Positions 62,536 through 64,000 of a stretch of DNA of 64,000 nucleotides are shown piece by piece. The number at the start of each line of letters is the position of its first letter. Position 1 is the first letter of the stretch. The notes under the pieces are model-generated. The model made no database searches. It had not been told where the DNA came from and was given only the letters and a program-made list of their open reading frames with translations. The stretch lies in the NCBI GenBank assembly GCA_965222485.1, contig CBDCUC010000040.1:1426001-1490000 (forward strand), written 5' to 3'. Made by a program: the position numbers and the translations under genes. This stretch comes from CBDCUC01 sp965222485 (GTDB taxonomy: Bacteria; Pseudomonadota; Alphaproteobacteria; Rhizobiales; Hyphomicrobiaceae).

Positions 62536-63632
62536 CAGGCAAACTCCAGGCGGCCGGTGTAGCTAACGCCGGCGGCGTCCGTCGGCTGGCCAAGGGTGGT
62601 GATCGTGCCAATTTGGCAGGCATTCTGTCCTGCCTCGCGAAACGCTTGCATCACTTCGTCCTTGGCGTTTGCTTCGGTGATCACAGCCATGCCGATACCG
62701 CAATTGAAGGTCCGCAACATTTCCGCTTCGTCGAGGCGGCCTTCCTTTGCGATCCAGGAAAAAACCGCAGGTGGTGCAATTGCCGACAGATCAATGACTG
62801 CCTCACATCCGGCTGGAAGGACCCTTGGTAGGTTTTCAGTCAGGCCGCCACCTGTGATGTGGGATAGGGCCTTGATGGAGGTTCCCGACGAACTGCGCAA
62901 CGCCTTCAGTACAGGTGCGACGTAAATACGGGTTGGTTCCAGCAGTGCGTTGGCCAATGAACGGTCAGGTTGCCAGGGTGCAGGGTTACCGTAGTCGAGG
63001 TTCGCTGACTCGACCAGGCGACGGACAAGGGAATACCCATTGGAATGGACGCCCGATGCGGCAAGCCCGATGATGCAGTCGCCGTCCGTAACCGTGGATT
63101 TTGGTAACACGTCACCACGCTCGACGGCGCCGACGGCGAATCCGGCAAGGTCGTAGTCACTGCCATGATACATGCCGGGCATCTCTGCGGTTTCGCCACC
63201 GATTAACGCGCAGCCTGACATCTTGCAGCCGCGTGCGATGCCGGAAATGACGCTTGTGGCTGTGGCGACATCGAGTTTGGCGGTTGCCAGATAGTCGAGG
63301 AAGAAAAGCGGTTCGGCGCCCTGAACGATGAGGTCGTTGACGCACATGGCGACGAGGTCGATGCCGATCGTATCGTGGAGGCCAGACTCGATGGCGATCT
63401 TGAGTTTGGTTCCAACGCCGTCGTTACAGGCAACAAGGACGGGATCCTTAAAGCCGGCGCGCTGCAGGTCGAAGAGGCCGCCGAAGCCGCCTAGATCACT
63501 GTCAGCGCCGGGCCGGGACGTTTGGCGGACCGCTGGCTTGATGGCCTCAACGAGAGCATTGCCTGCGTCAATATCTACCCCGGCGTCACGATATGTGATC
63601 GGTTGGTCACAGTCGTCATCTGCCACAGCCAT
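62535..63632 (-). CDS. purM: Phosphoribosylformylglycinamidine cyclo-ligase
   Basis: The 365-residue protein has the AIR synthetase core: YRDAGVDIDAG, VACNDGVGTKLKIA, DLVAMCVNDLIVQGAEPLFFLDY and the GGGLTENLPRVLPAG motif. It is an ATP-dependent step of purine synthesis, directly upstream of purN in one transcript. The start is ATG 63632, with a GAGG-type site before it. Confidence 0.96.
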   Translation of the reverse strand: MAVADDDCDQPITYRDAGVDIDAGNALVEAIKPAVRQTSRPGADSDLGGFGGLFDLQRAGFKDPVLVACNDGVGTKLKIAIESGLHDTIGIDLVAMCVNDLIVQGAEPLFFLDYLATAKLDVATATSVISGIARGCKMSGCALIGGETAEMPGMYHGSDYDLAGFAVGAVERGDVLPKSTVTDGDCIIGLAASGVHSNGYSLVRRLVESANLDYGNPAPWQPDRSLANALLEPTRIYVAPVLKALRSSSGTSIKALSHITGGGLTENLPRVLPAGCEAVIDLSAIAPPAVFSWIAKEGRLDEAEMLRTFNCGIGMAVITEANAKDEVMQAFREAGQNACQIGTITTLGQPTDAAGVSYTGRLEFA

Positions 63633-64000
63633 CTGGCCTCGCTGTTTCGTCCTACTACTCTTAAAGATTCTCCTGCCGCCATTGGTTTTCCGGCGACGGC
63701 GGGGTCAGGGCGCTTTGCCGTGCGGCATCGCCTGCGCCCGTATTGCGCTGTCAGCGGCGTTATTGCAACTCCAGCTGTGCAGAACGGCTGGGGGCAAACG
63801 ACGTTCAAGCCCCGGTGGAGCGTGGTTGCATCTGAGAAGGTCCAGCGTGGTGCTGACCATAGAATGGCCGTGGCGAGGGCATAGCGAGCCCTGGCGGTAC
63901 CTGGCCGGTTTGCCTGGGGTGGTGTGGGGGCAAGTAGGGGCCAATGTGTTTTAAGCGCTGTCGGTTGGCTGCTTGCGCGGATATGTGCTGGCATGCGACA
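63633..64000. other. Region upstream of purM, to the window end
   Basis: About 370 bases hold the purM promoter and possibly the start of a plus-strand gene beyond the window. No credible gene or regulator site was recognised. A PUR-box or riboswitch-like leader was not seen. Confidence 0.4.

Overview
The window is a 64 kb piece of an alphaproteobacterial chromosome, most like Hyphomicrobiales (Rhizobiales sensu lato). Four things point there: a split F0 operon atpI-B-E-F'-F with no F1 genes beside it, an smc / two DsbA-like / DUF721 / mutY block, a CcrM GANTC methyltransferase with a CtrA-type box upstream, and a GTTC-N7-GTTC LexA-type box. The assignment rests on gene content and motifs only. 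No rRNA, tRNA, CRISPR array, prophage or intact insertion sequence was seen. Many genes start with GTG or TTG, and starts were chosen from ribosome-binding sites and family lengths.

Layout, left to right. 1-8.6 kb: a 5'-truncated GGDEF/EAL protein with both signature motifs degenerate, YqgE/AlgH, a DsbD-N-like secreted protein, a Prx5-type peroxiredoxin, an ispH-thrB-rnhA run and a lipoprotein ending at a strong bidirectional terminator. 8.7-11.6 kb: the F0 ATP synthase operon with a recognisable sigma70-type promoter. 12-20.3 kb: SMC, two exported DsbA-like proteins, a DciA-like DUF721 protein, MutY, a tiny membrane protein and a VOC protein. 20.3-24 kb: a permuted papain-like hydrolase, CcrM with its CtrA/GANTC control region, and a small secreted protein.

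24.4-32.1 kb is the most notable block: ten tightly overlapping genes for a Mrp/Mbh-type cation antiporter complex. The order is E, F, G, MrpA-C-terminal/DUF4040, B, C, D, a second D-like subunit, an unknown 93-residue membrane protein, and a third D/NuoL-like subunit. The order E-F-G-(A tail)-B-C-D matches the membrane antiporter module of archaeal Mbh hydrogenases, but no hydrogenase or NADH-oxidising subunit is present. Three separate antiporter-like subunits each keep the pump Glu and Lys.

32.1-39.7 kb: RNase HII, a PA0069/SPL-like radical SAM protein with a LexA-type box before it, two glycosyltransferases of the TIGR04283/TIGR04282 type, an unknown membrane protein, MoaB, a GyrI-like domain protein and a family 4-type uracil-DNA glycosylase. 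39.9-48.4 kb: ETF-ubiquinone oxidoreductase, a TPR protein with a peptidoglycan-binding domain in its middle, IspE, and glyQ/glyS with a translationally coupled small membrane protein between them. 48.7-54.4 kb: dodecin, S49 peptidase, a TrmN6-like methyltransferase, DUF2007, a long-chain polyprenyl diphosphate synthase, a YHS protein, a GGCT-like protein and an orphan HVO_A0114-type regulator. 54.8-64 kb: ABC-F ATPase, DUF3147, a GYF-domain protein, Ndk, a RibD-C/DHFR-like reductase, a cytochrome P450, and purM-purN.

Common themes are isoprenoid/quinone supply (ispH, ispE, polyprenyl synthase, ETF-QO), DNA maintenance (smc, mutY, ccrM, UDG, rnhA, rnhB) and membrane energetics (F0 and the Mrp-like complex).
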